A stretch of 64,000 nt of DNA from Paracentrotus lividus (lineage: Eukaryota; Echinodermata; Echinoidea; Camarodonta; Echinidae), in the NCBI GenBank assembly GCA_940671915.1, contig CALNVZ010003434.1, positions 13,380,880 to 13,444,879 of the forward strand. Reading direction: 5' to 3'. The notes beneath the pieces are model-generated. The model made no database searches and had not been told where the DNA came from. It worked only from the letters and a program-made list of their open reading frames with translations. Every line of letters begins with the position of its first letter. The first letter of the stretch is position 1. Shown here piece by piece: positions 1-11,425 of this stretch. The position numbers were made by a program, and so were the translations under genes.

Positions 1-101
1 AAATAAAATGAAATATAGCATATTCTTAGCTTGACATATGAATAGTTTGGTAAAGTAAACAAGTCATTTTGAAGCCATTACCATTTCAAAACAAGAGTGA
101 G

Positions 102-138
102 TGTTACAATTGCCCGTGACGAGAGGGCAATTGTAACA
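102..138. repeat. Short perfect hairpin
   Basis: The arms TGTTACAATTGCCC (102-115) and GGGCAATTGTAACA (125-138) are exact inverted complements separated by 9 nt. A related half-site (CTGTTACAATTGCCCC) recurs near 290-305, so the segment is probably the remnant of a small inverted-repeat element. No coding potential is seen. Confidence 0.7.
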
Positions 139-403
139 GACGTGCGGAGGCATTTAACACATGAATACTTGTAACATTTTGTTTTTCTTTATCAAAGCTA
201 TGCACATGACAAATTAAACATCATTAACCACATAAAGTTTTAAGCAAGTATTTAGCTTCAATAAAGCTGATAGGTCAAATTTGGAAAAAACTGTTACAAT
301 TGCCCCAGGTCTCCCCTACTTAAAGCTCGGGTGTAGATTTGGTAAATCTAAAAATTTGAAAGTTTTAAATTATCATGAGATGGAATGAAAAGTTGTATGA
401 GAA

Positions 404-596
404 AAACAATATGGCCCATATTCTGAACTGAAGACTGAATTTGTATGAGTCGCAAGTTTGTGCAAAGCTATTGTGCGATCCTTTTGTCTGATGTTGACTG
501 ATGCAGCATCAGACAAAAGGATCGCACGATAGTTTTGCACTAACTTGCGACCCATACAAATTCAGTCTTCGGTTCAGAATACGGGCCATATTGTTT
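404..596. repeat. Foldback repeat, 90-bp arms, 13-nt loop
   Basis: The left arm (404-493) and right arm (507-596) are inverted copies with only scattered mismatches, for example CTTTTGTCTGATG against CATCAGACAAAAG at the tip. The transcript of either strand would form one long hairpin. Open frames across it are by-products of the symmetry and not genes. It could be a small foldback transposon or a hairpin-RNA source; neither target duplications nor expression can be judged from sequence. Confidence 0.75.
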
Positions 597-603
597 GAAA
601 AAT

Positions 604-1450
604 GAGATTTCACAACCATTAGAAGTAAAATTTAAGTCATTCTAAAACTTAGGTCCCTGAAATTGTTTTGTTTAACCCAGCAAATTTTTCATAAACCAAC
701 TTCACAGGCTTTGAAAGGGCGGATAATTTTCAGATAATAATCCTTTTATTGTACATGTATAGGACCTATAGATTTCTGACATAATTAAGCTAAATTTGGG
801 AAATAATTGTTCAGAAGGCCAATCTTAAGGGAAATAATATAGGCCCTAACTGCCAATGTAGAGTGCTAAATCGGGTCTGGTTGGTGTAACGGTCAATTTG
901 CTTTTTTTTTAAAGAGCTGGAGTGTTCCATGAGAGACCAATGTCATATTTATTTTTTTATTGATTTTTCTCCAAGGTGTTGATGAAATATTAAGGAACTG
1001 TGTAAAAGCACATTTCCAATCAATAAACAATTAAATGTAGGATGATAAAATATGCACATTGTTCTTTAAAAACTCTTTAATAAACATAGACATAAATAAA
1101 AAGATGTGGACATATTGCAAAACCAATTTAGTTTTTACGTAATCATGTAACTTACCTACATTCCCTCAAACTTTAAATAACCCAACCCAGGGTAAACTTC
1201 CCCTTTAAACTTGGTGACCGATCTCATAAAAGCTTGGGTCTAATAAAACTGAATTATGAATATAAGTGCTTACTAACCGTGGGCGTACACCTACATGTAC
1301 ATTGTACATGCACTTATCCAATTTTTGCAAACATCTCAAGAAGGACCAGTCATGTTAACATAGAGTAAGGAAACCTTTTGCTACCCTATTACAAAAAAGT
1401 CCCACAAAAACATTTGCTAATAGTTCATAAATTTCTTTCTTTTTTCTCAG
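604..1450. other. AT-rich intergenic DNA
   Basis: I see no gene, tRNA or clear repeat here. There is one T9 tract near 902 and otherwise plain AT-rich sequence up to a pyrimidine-rich stretch that ends in CAG at 1450. Confidence 0.5.
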
Positions 1451-1600
1451 ATCCATTGCAACTTCTCCGCCTTGGAGTTCCCTGTTTGCATAAGAGGTGC
1501 GAACAAACACAGTCCTTATGGCAAATGGAAAGGAAAAGTTGCAGAAAAAAAAGCAGTGTTCATACACAAAAATTTTATAGATGCCTATCCCACATTGTAA
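1451..1600 (+). CDS. Possible 3' terminal coding exon, unknown product
   Basis: A good acceptor (a long T/C run ending TTTTTTCTCAG at 1441-1450) is followed by 49 open codons in frame with base 1451, ending in TAA at 1598-1600. The peptide begins IHCNFSALEFPVCIRG and is Lys-rich towards its C-terminus (KWKGKVAEKKAVF). I do not recognise it. If real, it is the last exon of a plus-strand gene whose other exons lie left of the window. No AATAAA is obvious close downstream. A chance open frame behind a pyrimidine run is equally possible. Confidence 0.25.
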   Translation: MHCNFSALEFPVCIRGANKHSPYGKWKGKVAEKKAVFIHKNFIDAYPTL

Positions 1601-1820
1601 ATTGGTACAGCAAGTAAATGTACAGCAATATGTTGAAACACATGTAGATATTGGTTAGCACTTATTATTGCAATAGCATGTCGTATAAAAAAGCATCGTA
1701 TAACTATGGTAAGGCAGTTATTTTGATCCATCAATTAAACTTGATAGAGATTGTGAGCATATATAGCAGAACTATGTGGGGGTTAATGTTGAAGGGTCAA
1801 CACAGAGGCTGACCATCCTA

Positions 1821-2113
1821 CACTGTAAAAAAAAAAGGTAACTCGCAAGAAAATGAGTAAACTAATGCTTTACTCCCAACGGAGTAAATTTTGTTTACGC
1901 TTAACAGAGCTAGTAAAAAGGTAACTCGCAAGAAAATGAGTAAACTAATTGTTTACTCCTTTCGAAGCTAGGAATGATACATAGATGACTAAAAGTTACT
2001 CTTTTCTGAGTAACATTTGGCTCTACTGCATGAGTAATATTTTTTACTCAATTTCACGCGAGTTACATTTTTGCTCAGTATTGGGTAAGATTTTACTCAT
2101 TTTTTTTACAGTG
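1821..2113. mobile_element. TIR element, CACTGTAAAA ends, TA target
   Basis: The termini CACTGTAAAAAAAA and TTTTTTTTACAGTG are inverted copies flanked on both sides by TA (1819-1820 and 2114-2115). Inside, a block with GGTAACTCGCAAGAAAATG occurs twice, about 83 bp apart, and reversed related words (GAGTTAC, TTTACTCA) occur in the right half. There is no transposase, so it is a non-autonomous element (MITE). The termini resemble the CACTCTAAAA elements at 41679 and 30402, but I do not assign a superfamily. Confidence 0.8.
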
Positions 2114-5100
2114 TATGCTTGTGAGTTTCCACTGAAACAACTGAAACAGCTACATGTAGGTGGCCTTTTCCATGATCTTTCGCATTTCAGGACCTCTTTA
2201 TTGAGTATCTGAACACACTACAGGTATGCTACATGATTCTTCATACAACATTCCATTGCTTGCTTCTACACGACATCCCCTTTCAATAAAGTTATGGGAT
2301 AAACCTTTTGCGTATGAAAGTGCTGAAAGAGGTTTTTTGGAGGAGGAGGGTAGTAACCCTTTGGGAGCTATTAAATTGTAAGTTGGTTGAGCCAAAGAGA
2401 AGTCATATAGGATTTCAGGAGTACAATCAATGTTCTCCGGAGCTGTTCAGTGTAGGATTCCTGTGCAAACCTGCCATATAAATAAAGATTTCCAACACAG
2501 TCACTCCGCTATTCATCTGCCCCCATCGCTCAGGGAAACGGCCATTTCTGCACTGAATTTGCCCCGGAAAAAAACATGGAACTTTTGATGACTTAAAAAA
2601 CATTGTAGCAGCAGCCAGGATTTAGGACAAATGTTGCCCAAAAGTTAATTCCTTCCTGGTATATAGAAAGTTGCGGGACTCTGAGAAAAGGGGTTGGCAA
2701 TAACAAATTTGGTTCAATGACTTTTGTGACGTGTGTTTTACTTAGCAGCCATCTTTATTTCTTCTGAATGACAGGGAATGTGGTTCTAGTCCATGCAGTA
2801 TCATTAGTTAGTCCATGACAATTCTGGACCTCAGTTAGATACAATTTACACATTATACGAAGCTCTATATTTCTATTAAATCCAGTTGCAGCTAATCGTT
2901 AAGTGTGAGGCAGGCAACACAAAACTATCATTCCTATGGATCACAAACTTTCAGCAAATAAAAAAACAACAACAAAAATTGAAGGAGAGGAATCATTCAT
3001 ATCTCATCATAATTTTACATTTTAAAAGATTTTCAATAAGCTGATCAAAACTCTGCTTTGAAATATGAATGTAAAGCCTGTACATCATCAATTCTCAGAT
3101 TGTTTCATGCATTTCTTAGGTCCATTTGTTAGCCCCCAGATTCACTGAAAACCCAACACATGAGGTTTAGGTTTAGGGTAAGGGTTGGTTTTTTCGTTCA
3201 CTGCAAAGGTTTAAGGGTGCATGGCAAAAACCATGAATAAAGATGATTACAAAAGTGCTGACACAATGTACATGGTATGAGCACTATTCCCATTGCATAA
3301 GTTCATTCTTCCAATTAACGGGTTGGAATACGACGAATTCATGTATGAGCATTACATACAATACACATACAAATCCAGACACTTCACGGATGAAAGCAAT
3401 CCAAATTTTAAGAGTGTCTGCGTTGTGCTCAGCGGGGTCTGAGTAGCAAAACAAGCAAGTGTTTTCCTCCCCTTTTCAAGGTTTCGTTCTGGCTCTGGTT
3501 TTGACCGGAATACAATCAGGATCGGGGTGTGAAAAGGATTTATGGCATCAGCAGCTCCGAGGCACAATGGTGTCTGTGGTCCTTTGTTTGGGCCAGCTTT
3601 TATTCTTCTTTGACCACTTCCTATCATATCCATGAACCCATTGTTAAGCGGACTAGACCTATCTGGCCTCATGTGGCCTTAAAAAGCGGTAAGAGCTCTA
3701 AAAAGCTTCAAGCTTTCTTTTTTTGCAAGATAGGTCAATGTTTACAATGTGGATACATGCTCTTTTAGAAGGGCAATCCATCTTTTGTTACAAGTTTAAC
3801 TCCAAACAATGTACACAAATAAGAGGTGCTACATGTATAGTGTACCTGCAGTGTCTGTATCCAAAGACAATTTCTTAAGGGCAATTCCCAGTGAAATACA
3901 CTCCTACATGTAGACAGTCAAAAGAGGTCCAAGAATCCTAAGATTTCAAAGATCTGACTTGCTCCAGGATTTAGTTCATCTAAAATAAAGGGTTGGGGTT
4001 GCAAAAGGCTTTTTTGTAAGGTTTAGGGTAGAGTATAGTGTTAAGTCTGAAGATAAAAATAGTCATTCCACTAGTCTACGAGATTTATAGAACAGTTGTT
4101 GCCGGAGCATATGTCATGGAATCCACAATCATGATTTAAAAAAAAAGTAAAACTGTTATTTAAGTGTAGGCCAATGATTAGCAGGCAATAGACCTGTTGA
4201 CAGGATGGAGCTATGACAATGACACACAACGTGGCCCAAATGTAATCAGAAACCCTAAATCTTGACCATCTACCAAAAAAAAAACGGTGTAAACGCAAGG
4301 GCCATGAATTTGCCTTCCAAAGGTGTTTTCAAAACGTGACACCCCAAACCTAATCCTCATCATTACAATTACCTTAACCCTGAACCTACATGCACCCCTC
4401 ATCTTCATCAACCCTAATATTACCCTTACCCCACATACAGCTGCAAACCAACATAAGGCTGTACTGAAAAATGGCTGTCTGTCGCCCTCTTGGTTGCTAA
4501 GGAAACTTCTCAATAACAATTACTGAAATCAGCTTTAAACCTACCTCAAAATAAATTAAGATAATCTATATTATCATTGCAATATAATTCTTCAGTTAGA
4601 TATTTTTTATGTTGTTAAGTACAATTTTTAGAACCTTTTTGGAAATGCCACCTTGACTGGGCTGAGCTACTCAAGACACCATTTTCACTTTTTCTGCATT
4701 GACTTTCCATTGGATGAAAACTGCTGAAGTAAGGTACTTCCCAGTGCAAGGTCAATTATTAATTGACCATGCATAAGTGTAAGTGCCCTTACCCTGATAT
4801 TAATCCTAATCCTCACGGTTTGGGTTATAGTGTCAGGCATGTCAGACATATGATAGGGAGGTCAGGTTATGGAACAGAATGAAAAGAGGAGACATGTTTT
4901 TGATAGTAAGAAATGCATGGAGTCCAATTTGGCAACAAATTAATTAAAGCACTTGCCACTTTCTGAGGATGTACGTACAAGAATCTACCTGCGTGTACTT
5001 TTACTCTTTTACATCTGCTGCCTCCAAATTCTTGGGAAATCTGGCATCGATCTTTACCTATTCATTGAATATTGGGAATATTTTGAATAAACAAATACGA

Positions 5101-5580
5101 GCCCATTTTGATTAAATACGAGTTGAGCAGTTCCTTTGTGAAAAAAATAGAAATTTAAATCCACATTTTGACAATTTTTCTGATTATTTCCAGAAATTAA
5201 ACTTAAGGTTACTCTGCCAATCTCGGTATATAGCCTACATATATATCAGGTATATTTACATGTGTTTACATAAGAAATTGGATTTTTACACTAAAGTTTA
5301 ACCTGTTGGAGACGAGCTGATTAGGCTATAACACACATTTCCCATAGACCTCAGCCCGAATATATTCGGGCTCAGTCCCCAATGGGTTAAACAAGTCTGG
5401 AAAGAATATTGTTGATAATCAGTATTATCAACTAGAACTCACATAGCCATAGGATTGTGTAGATGAAATGATTTAATAAATTAATAAGTTCAGTTGTTAA
5501 TCCCAAATCATGATAAATCAGATAATACAACAAAATCAAATTCAATTTGATAGATTCATCTTGTTGACAAAAGTTGCATA
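2114..5580. other. Intergenic DNA, no gene seen
   Basis: This is AT-rich sequence with stretches resembling repeated TTAGGG/CCCTAA-type words (3160-3190, 4010-4030, 4340-4440), too degenerate to call telomeric. Short open frames on both strands have no recognisable domain. If the arylsulfatase exon at 5776-6011 belongs to a live gene, this region is its first intron; I looked for an exon continuing the sulfatase motif and found none. Confidence 0.45.
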
Positions 5581-5710
5581 GGCACTGACTAGAGACAATG
5601 AGAAGGCACTGACTATAGAGACAATGAGAAGGCACTGACTCAAGACAATGAGAAGGCACTGACTAGAGACAATGAGAAGGCACTGACTCGAGACAATGAG
5701 AAGGCACTGC
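5581..5710. repeat. 24-bp minisatellite in arylsulfatase intron 1
   Basis: There are five tandem copies plus a partial one of a unit beginning GGCACTGACTAGAGACAATG, followed by AGAA; one copy is 26 bp. It starts about 65 bp past the splice donor of the arylsulfatase exon in transcript direction. Copies differ only at the AGAGAC/ATAGAGAC/CAAGAC/CGAGAC position. Frames through it read as a repetitive peptide and are not genes. Confidence 0.9.
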
Positions 5711-5775
5711 AAACTCGTATTCATTAACTTGTACATAATATCATTAATAGTTATTAATAAGCCTACGATATTTAC

Positions 5776-6011
5776 CTAGATGGGCTGCATATGGCGGCAG
5801 CTGCATAGAACTGGGTGAACACCTTTCCATCGCGAGCCAGTCGGTTGAGGTTCGGCGTAGATGATGTCGGGTGACCGTACACCTGCAGGTCTCCATATCC
5901 CAAATCATCGGCAAACAAAATGATCACATTTGGACGTTTATTTCGTCTCGCACTTGCTGAAAAAGCTACCAGTAAAATCAGAAGAGCTTGCAGCAGATAT
6001 GTGGGACCCAT
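5776..6011 (-). CDS. Arylsulfatase exon 1 (N-terminal 78 codons plus 2 bases)
   Basis: This is the N-terminus of a secreted sulfatase of the arylsulfatase family, which hydrolyses sulfate esters with a formylglycine made from an active-site Cys. From the ATG at 6011, residues 1-21 are a typical signal peptide (hydrophobic core LLQALLILLVAF). Then follow RPNVIILFADDLGYGD, the metal-binding strand with D35 and D36, and AAAAICSPSR at 70-79. C75-S-P-S-R fits the sulfatase signature, with C75 the residue converted to formylglycine. The exon ends AG|GTAAAT, splitting the codon of R79 in phase 2. The frame stays open upstream to an ATG near 6281, but that part is unlike sulfatases and is probably 5' UTR; the start is chosen because the signal peptide follows it directly. 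The rest of the enzyme is not visible within 5.7 kb, so this is either a long first intron or an orphan exon. The gene name is left open because the subfamily cannot be decided from exon 1. Confidence 0.85.
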
Positions 6012-6330
6012 CGCAGCAAACTCTGAAGATTTCCTCCCCAAAATTGACCCCTCGGTGTCGAAATGCGAGAGATTCGCAGTCCAGCAGCCTATTTCTTTAT
6101 TACCCCTGTATCGTATAATCGTTGGCTGAACTAGCCCGCGCGATGCCCCGGTTAAAAAAGATTCAGCACCACTGAATTGAATGGGTAGGATTTGACACCC
6201 CTCGGCCTCTGGGCCTGCGCGCTGTCTCGCATCCAGAACATCGCCATCTACCGGCAAAGTCATGTCATGCATGCACAACAACTCTTTTCACTCTCTAGCA
6301 AATCATATTTCCTTTAAATTTCAATAAAAA
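6012..6330 (-). promoter_or_regulatory. Probable 5' UTR and promoter side of arylsulfatase
   Basis: This segment lies directly upstream of the arylsulfatase ATG on the minus strand and is more GC-rich than its surroundings. It contains a weak ATTATACGATA word around 6110-6120, but no convincing TATA/Inr pair at fixed spacing. An upstream in-frame ATG near 6281 would give a 90-residue leader lacking a signal sequence, which argues that translation starts at 6011. The transcription start is not resolved. Confidence 0.3.
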
Positions 6331-6443
6331 AAAAAAAAAATTGCCACTGAAAACGCCAGCAGCCAGCGAGGGCAGGGCATCACCAGATGCAGCAGGTCGA
6401 AGTGAGAATGACGAGGGGACCGCAGAGGGGAAAGGGGAGACCT

Positions 6444-6583
6444 GGGGGGCATTTCATCAAAGGACTTGTCGGACATTTTATCCGACAAATTTACTCTCAG
6501 CTAATCAGATTGCAAGCATTTTAGTAGCTTATAACAGTTTGTCGGATAAAACGTCCGACAAGTCCTTTCATGAAATGCCCCCC
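6444..6583. mobile_element. MITE with GGGGGGCATTTCAT termini
   Basis: The left end GGGGGGCATTTCATCAAAGG and the right end CCTTTCATGAAATGCCCCCC form a terminal inverted repeat that continues into GACTTGTCGGACATTTTATC on the left and its counterpart (GATAAAACGTCCGACAAGTC) on the right. The total length of 140 bp leaves no room for a transposase. It sits upstream of the arylsulfatase exon. A short open frame across it is not a gene. Confidence 0.85.
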
Positions 6584-6839
6584 TGAATATGAAAATCTTC
6601 ATGTATTTCTTTACTGTTCCTTCAATGTTGAAAATAATAATGCAGAGACGAGGCAAAAAAAAAAAAGGGGGGAAAAAGGGTGGGTTTTAAACTAGCGCAA
6701 ATTGTACATAATTGGCCTTCATAATTTAATATACCGTTCGACAAAAATCATCTGAATTGTTTGAATAAGTGATGATTTATATGCCTATAGAAAAGGGCGA
6801 GGTTTGAGGGCTACTTACTGTGCCATAAACCACCCCCAC

Positions 6840-7125
6840 CCACACACGGCTTGCAACGATCGTCTGCGTTCGCGGAGCGGGGGTGGAGCGGGGATGGCCG
6901 CACCCTTTCGTGAACACCGGGGGGGGGGGGGGGCTTTTCTCGAAAGGGTGTGTTTAGTAGTTTTCTGAACCAGTCGTTTTTATGAAAATTATTCATTAAA
7001 TAACAATATAATATTAATAGATAATAATAATAATAATACCCAATATTTCTATCGCGCCTTTCCCAAATATAATAGGAGAAATAGAGGAGAGCTTGCATTT
7101 TTGTTGATTTTGAAGTTCATAATTC
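6840..7125. repeat. Left member of an inverted repeat pair (partner 9475-9795)
   Basis: The block runs from the GCTTGCAACGATCGTCTGCG region through a G-run at about 6910, then GAAAGGGTGTGTTTAGTAG, to CTATTTCT and GAGAGCTTGCA near 7090. The same order appears reversed at 9475-9795. The arms differ by indels, and the right arm has an internal duplication. The copies are about 2.35 kb apart. Frames in it are repeat-derived. Confidence 0.75.
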
Positions 7126-9170
7126 TAGAGAGATAGAGAAATAGCGTATTTTCTATTCTGAATAAATTTACATTTTGCATAGAAGTTTAGAAGCTCCGTC
7201 CTACAATATTTAACCAGCCTTAAATAGAAAAGTAGAATTTTTGTTGATTTTTTAGCCGTGAGGCACGGACGCTTAGTTGGACACAGACACACATACTTGA
7301 CCCCTTTTTTATATTTTGATAACCGAGCGGTTATCAAAAATCATGGACTCGGGGGCGCGCCCCCTCCACTCCAGTCTAATGCAAAGTCTTTCGTGCAAGT
7401 CTGGCAATATATAGAAGGGAACCAAACAAAGTCCAAACAATCGTCGAAGAATGGAGGGGTGGGAGTAAGGAAATACATTGCTTCTCGAACGGAGTCCATG
7501 ATGAGAATGATTTTATTTCAGACACAATTCTTCCGCAGATCGATCGATCAGATGCAAGTTTTAAGCATACGCGTGGGAAAGTGTGTTGCGCTTTGACGTT
7601 GAAGAACAAAAGAGACCGCGTTTCTATGATAATTGCCGACATGCGCGCGTATGACATATTCATGTAGATGATTAGTCGGCAAATTTGTAAACAACTCAAC
7701 AGTTGTTCTCTATTTAAATGCATTCTCCTACGATTGGCTTAGGTATACAATAGCGCAAGGGTTGCTATCTTTTATTCTCAGTTCGACATGATATATTGCA
7801 AGATTTCTAACATGACACCAAATAATCAAAACATACATTTAATCCTCTAATTCTTTCTTCTTTCTTTGTCATTTCTTTTTTTCGCGCTCGCGGATACTAC
7901 ATCATAATGCACAATTAACTCCAATTTTGAGCTAAAATTTTATACCAATTCAGTAGGGTATAGAATGCACAATTAACTCAAATATAAAAATCGTAATACT
8001 AAACCATAATGCACAAATATCTCCAATTTTGAACTAAAAAATTTCAGGTCGCGCTTCCCGCTTGCAGATACCAATAATTCAGTAGGGTAGGCCTACATAA
8101 TGCGCAATTAACTCAAATTTTTACCTCAAGTTTTCATCTCACGCTTCGCGCTCGCGGATACTAGATATAGTTTATACTGCACAGTCATCTCAAATATTTT
8201 CGGCTCGCGCTTCGCGCTCGCTTTGCTTTTTTGTCATTAATGAAATACAAAACACATTCTTAAAAGCATCAATTAAAATGCAATTTTTGGGGCGCTCCCC
8301 CTATTCATCCGAATACATTTCTCTTTATGCCTCTGGTCTCTATTGCCCCCTTTTCAGGAAAAATGCCCGTTTTCCATCATGACCCCCATTTTCAAATTCG
8401 TTCTACCGCCTCTGGCATGGCAACATGGCTATAACATACCGTTCTTCCAGGTAATTAAATGGCAAATTTTGCACTCGCAACGTCTGATGTAATTCTAATG
8501 GGGCAAAAATCGTATTCATGGTGGCAATTTAAAATACATATTCAAACCACTAAAGTTTTGTTTAAAATTTTCAGATTTTTTTAAATTTTTGTTGCTAATA
8601 TATTTTGTTATTTTGTTTTCATAAGGGTAAAAATAAAATTGTTTAAATTCCCCGTTTTAGGTCAGTATAGGCCTATAACTATATCGGGGAGTGTTTTAAA
8701 CTCGCGATTCGCGCTCGTTTGCTCGCTCCGCTCGAAAGATTTTTTTAAAAGTTGCCCCCCCTCCCTCTGGAAAATCCTGGATCCGCGCCTGCCATACATT
8801 CGTGATTTTAAGCCCCTTCAGTCACCCCCCCCCACACGAATAACGACCGGATACAATTGCGAAATAAATTATTTAGTTATTGAGTGATAACGGACCAATT
8901 TTAGAAATGAAACCTAATCTTTACCGGAAGAATTCGCCGCTGAAATTTTCAAATTTTCAATAAAGACAGAACGAAAACAATTGCGGAAGAAATTATTTAG
9001 TTATGGACTGATAATTTTTGATAATTTTGTGAAATAAATTCTCCGAAAATCAAAAAGAGAAAATAATGACACCCCTCCCCCCCCCCCCGGCCCCCAAAAA
9101 TCCCCCTTATCTGGAGGTTATTCATGGGTGACCAAAACACTTAATCCATTCGCTCTGGCAGTAGTAACTC
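7126..9170. repeat. Intergenic DNA with CGCTTCGCGCTCGC-type degenerate repeats
   Basis: Between 7880 and 8240, and again near 8700, blocks of roughly 100 bp alternate AATGCACAATTAACTC with CGCGCTTCGCGCTCGCGG-type words. The word recurs near 11480 and 11540, so it belongs to a dispersed family. Near 8755-8795 there is an end fragment (TCCTGGATCCGCGCCTG) of the GTGGCGGATCCAGG element family. C-runs lie near 8827 and 9070-9090. No gene is visible. Confidence 0.5.
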
Positions 9171-9173
9171 AAT

Positions 9174-9392
9174 TTTCGGAATAACGAACCTTTTTCTATT
9201 TTCGGAATAACGAACCTTGTTCTATTATCGGAAAACCAAACCTTATTCTATTTTCGGAATAACGAACCTTGTTCTGTTTTCGGAATAACGAACCTTTTTC
9301 TATTTTAGGAATAACGAACCTTTTTTTATTTTAGGAATAACGAACCTTTTTCTATTTTAGGAATAACGAACCTTCGGAATAACGAACACTAC
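9174..9392. repeat. 26-bp tandem repeat, about 8-9 copies
   Basis: The unit is CGGAATAACGAACC followed by a T-rich spacer (TTTTTCTATTTT). Copies begin at about 9177, 9203, 9229, 9255, 9281, 9307, 9333 and 9359, with a shorter last step to 9375. Substitutions are few (CGGAAAACCAAACC in the third). The same GGAATAACGAACC word occurs singly near 16697, inside the large palindrome. Confidence 0.9.
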
Positions 9393-9474
9393 CCCCTGCG
9401 GACTACCGGCCTGCAGCGTGGCCGCGGATTATCGGACCAGCGGACTATCGCGCTATAGCCGCTGGGGGGGGGTT

Positions 9475-9795
9475 CTAAAATTATGAACTTCAATATCAAC
9501 AACAAAAAAAGCAAGCTCTCCTCTATTTCTCCCATTATAATCTATTAATAGTATGTTATTATTTAATGAAAAATAATTTTCATAAAAACGACTGGTTCAG
9601 AAAACTACTAAACACACCCTTTCGAGAAAAGCCCCCCCCCCCCCCGGTGTTCCCGAATGGGTGCGTTAAATTTACTCCCCTCCTCAACCACCCTTCGAGA
9701 AAAGCCCCCCCGGTGTTCACGAAAGGGTGCGGCCATCCCCGCTCCACCCCCGCTCCGCGAACGCAGACGATCGTTGCAAGCCCCCACACACAACA
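9475..9795. repeat. Right member of an inverted repeat pair (partner 6840-7125)
   Basis: This is the reverse complement of the 6840-7125 block. It reads from AAGCAAGCTCTCCTCTATTTCT, through ACGACTGGTTCAGAAAACTAC and a C-run, to GCAGACGATCGTTGCAAGC. It carries an internal repeat of the CTTTCGAGAAAAG, C-run, CGGTGTTC segment (around 9618-9660 and 9690-9735). Several overlapping open frames on both strands here are repeat-derived and not genes. Confidence 0.75.
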
Positions 9796-11386
9796 GCAAT
9801 TCAGTGATTGCTTCCGACACTACATATTCACAAGATTCGCCTCCAGCAGCAGGGGATAATTTCATATATTTGATGATTATTTTGTATGTTACTACGAGGT
9901 CGCATGGTAAGAGAGCAGACAACTTTGAATTTTGACAAGGGTGCACCTATTTAACTGTTGTATTATGTAATTATGCCATTATATTTGTATTTATCTATAT
10001 ATCTGAAAAAGAAAGTGTCTTTGTGTATTTGGGGCAGACTACAGTGTAAGACCCCTCTTTAATGGACAAGAGTCTTGACTTTCCCGCCTTTTTTGGGATA
10101 GCTATATTGACCAATACACCCACTTCCTATAGGCATGATTTAGGACTCCTTTGTATTTGGGTAGTGACTCTGAATTGGATGAGTGATTTTGAATAGTTCA
10201 GATCTGCTATACCAGGGATGTACTTTAGAGAGAGAGACATTGCATTACATGACTGAGAGAGTGAAGGCTGTTGTTGGGTCCGGATCATAGACATGTAATT
10301 ATTTCATGATGTGATGTTGGACTGATCTCTGGGATCCTTCACTATCTTGATGGTGCTGGGAGCGTGGAGTGTTAGATTAGAGTATATTAGATACTGACCG
10401 AGGCTGTTTAACTGATGTTTAGCTGAATAATAAAAGAAAGAGGAAACTAAAGAATCCGTCCATCGCTGTCTTCATTTCCGAATCGCTTCATAACAAAGAA
10501 AGTTATAATTGGACTCCGAAAAATTAAAGTTCATTTTTATTACAAATGTGATTCTTTTCTCAGAATTTAGATAAGAAGAAGAAAGGGGGCATTTTTAGGG
10601 CGGCTGAAAAGATGGAGACATTGTGTTACAAACACACGTACCTGTCACCCCCTCTCAAACGTGAGGCGTCCCTAGCAACAAAATTTGCTGACAACATCCA
10701 CCCCTTCTTTTCTTGACACTGAACATGCTGAAACCAGGCCTGCTAGCTGCAGGTGATATAGATCAGGGGCCGCTTGACCCCCCCCCCCCCCAAAAAAAAA
10801 AAAAAAAAAAAAAATGGAAAAGTGCCCCCCCCCCCACCCACCTGGGTAGAAATGCTTTGCAAATGTATGGAGCGTAAAATATTATGGGGAGAAATGACAG
10901 AAATAGATCACTCGTAATATTTTCACAAGATTAAAAGAAATGTAAGTGAGTCAAGCCAAAAGCTTTCTCAGTGCTTCATATACCTTTCCTTTGTGGTTCT
11001 CTACTAGATGAGAGCCTTTGCTCTAGAGTTCCTTTTGAGTTAATTGCGCCATCTCGCAGTCAAAATCATGCCATACATTACTCAAATCATCGGCCCCATG
11101 ACATGCATGGGGAACAAAGCATGGAGGAAAGTTTACTCCGACAAAGTGAGGGGAAAATGATTCCTCCTCTCTCAACCATTAACTAAATTTGTGAAAAGGT
11201 CCCCACTGACCAGACGATAGCGATGTTTAACAATTAGGGTTTGTAAGGCTGTAAAAAGCGAATTTTCAACTATTAAAAACTTCATTTTTATCTCTCACTC
11301 GAACGATATGCGCTCCCTCACAATAAATAAAAATCCTGAGGGCAGTGCTTCCACTGTCATGGGATAGTCTCCGGTCCCCCCCCTTC

Positions 11387-11425
<39 letters not shown>

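Noticed and set aside
4340..4440. Possible interstitial telomeric repeat
   Set aside because: Only scattered CCTAA/CCCTTA words without regular six-base spacing.
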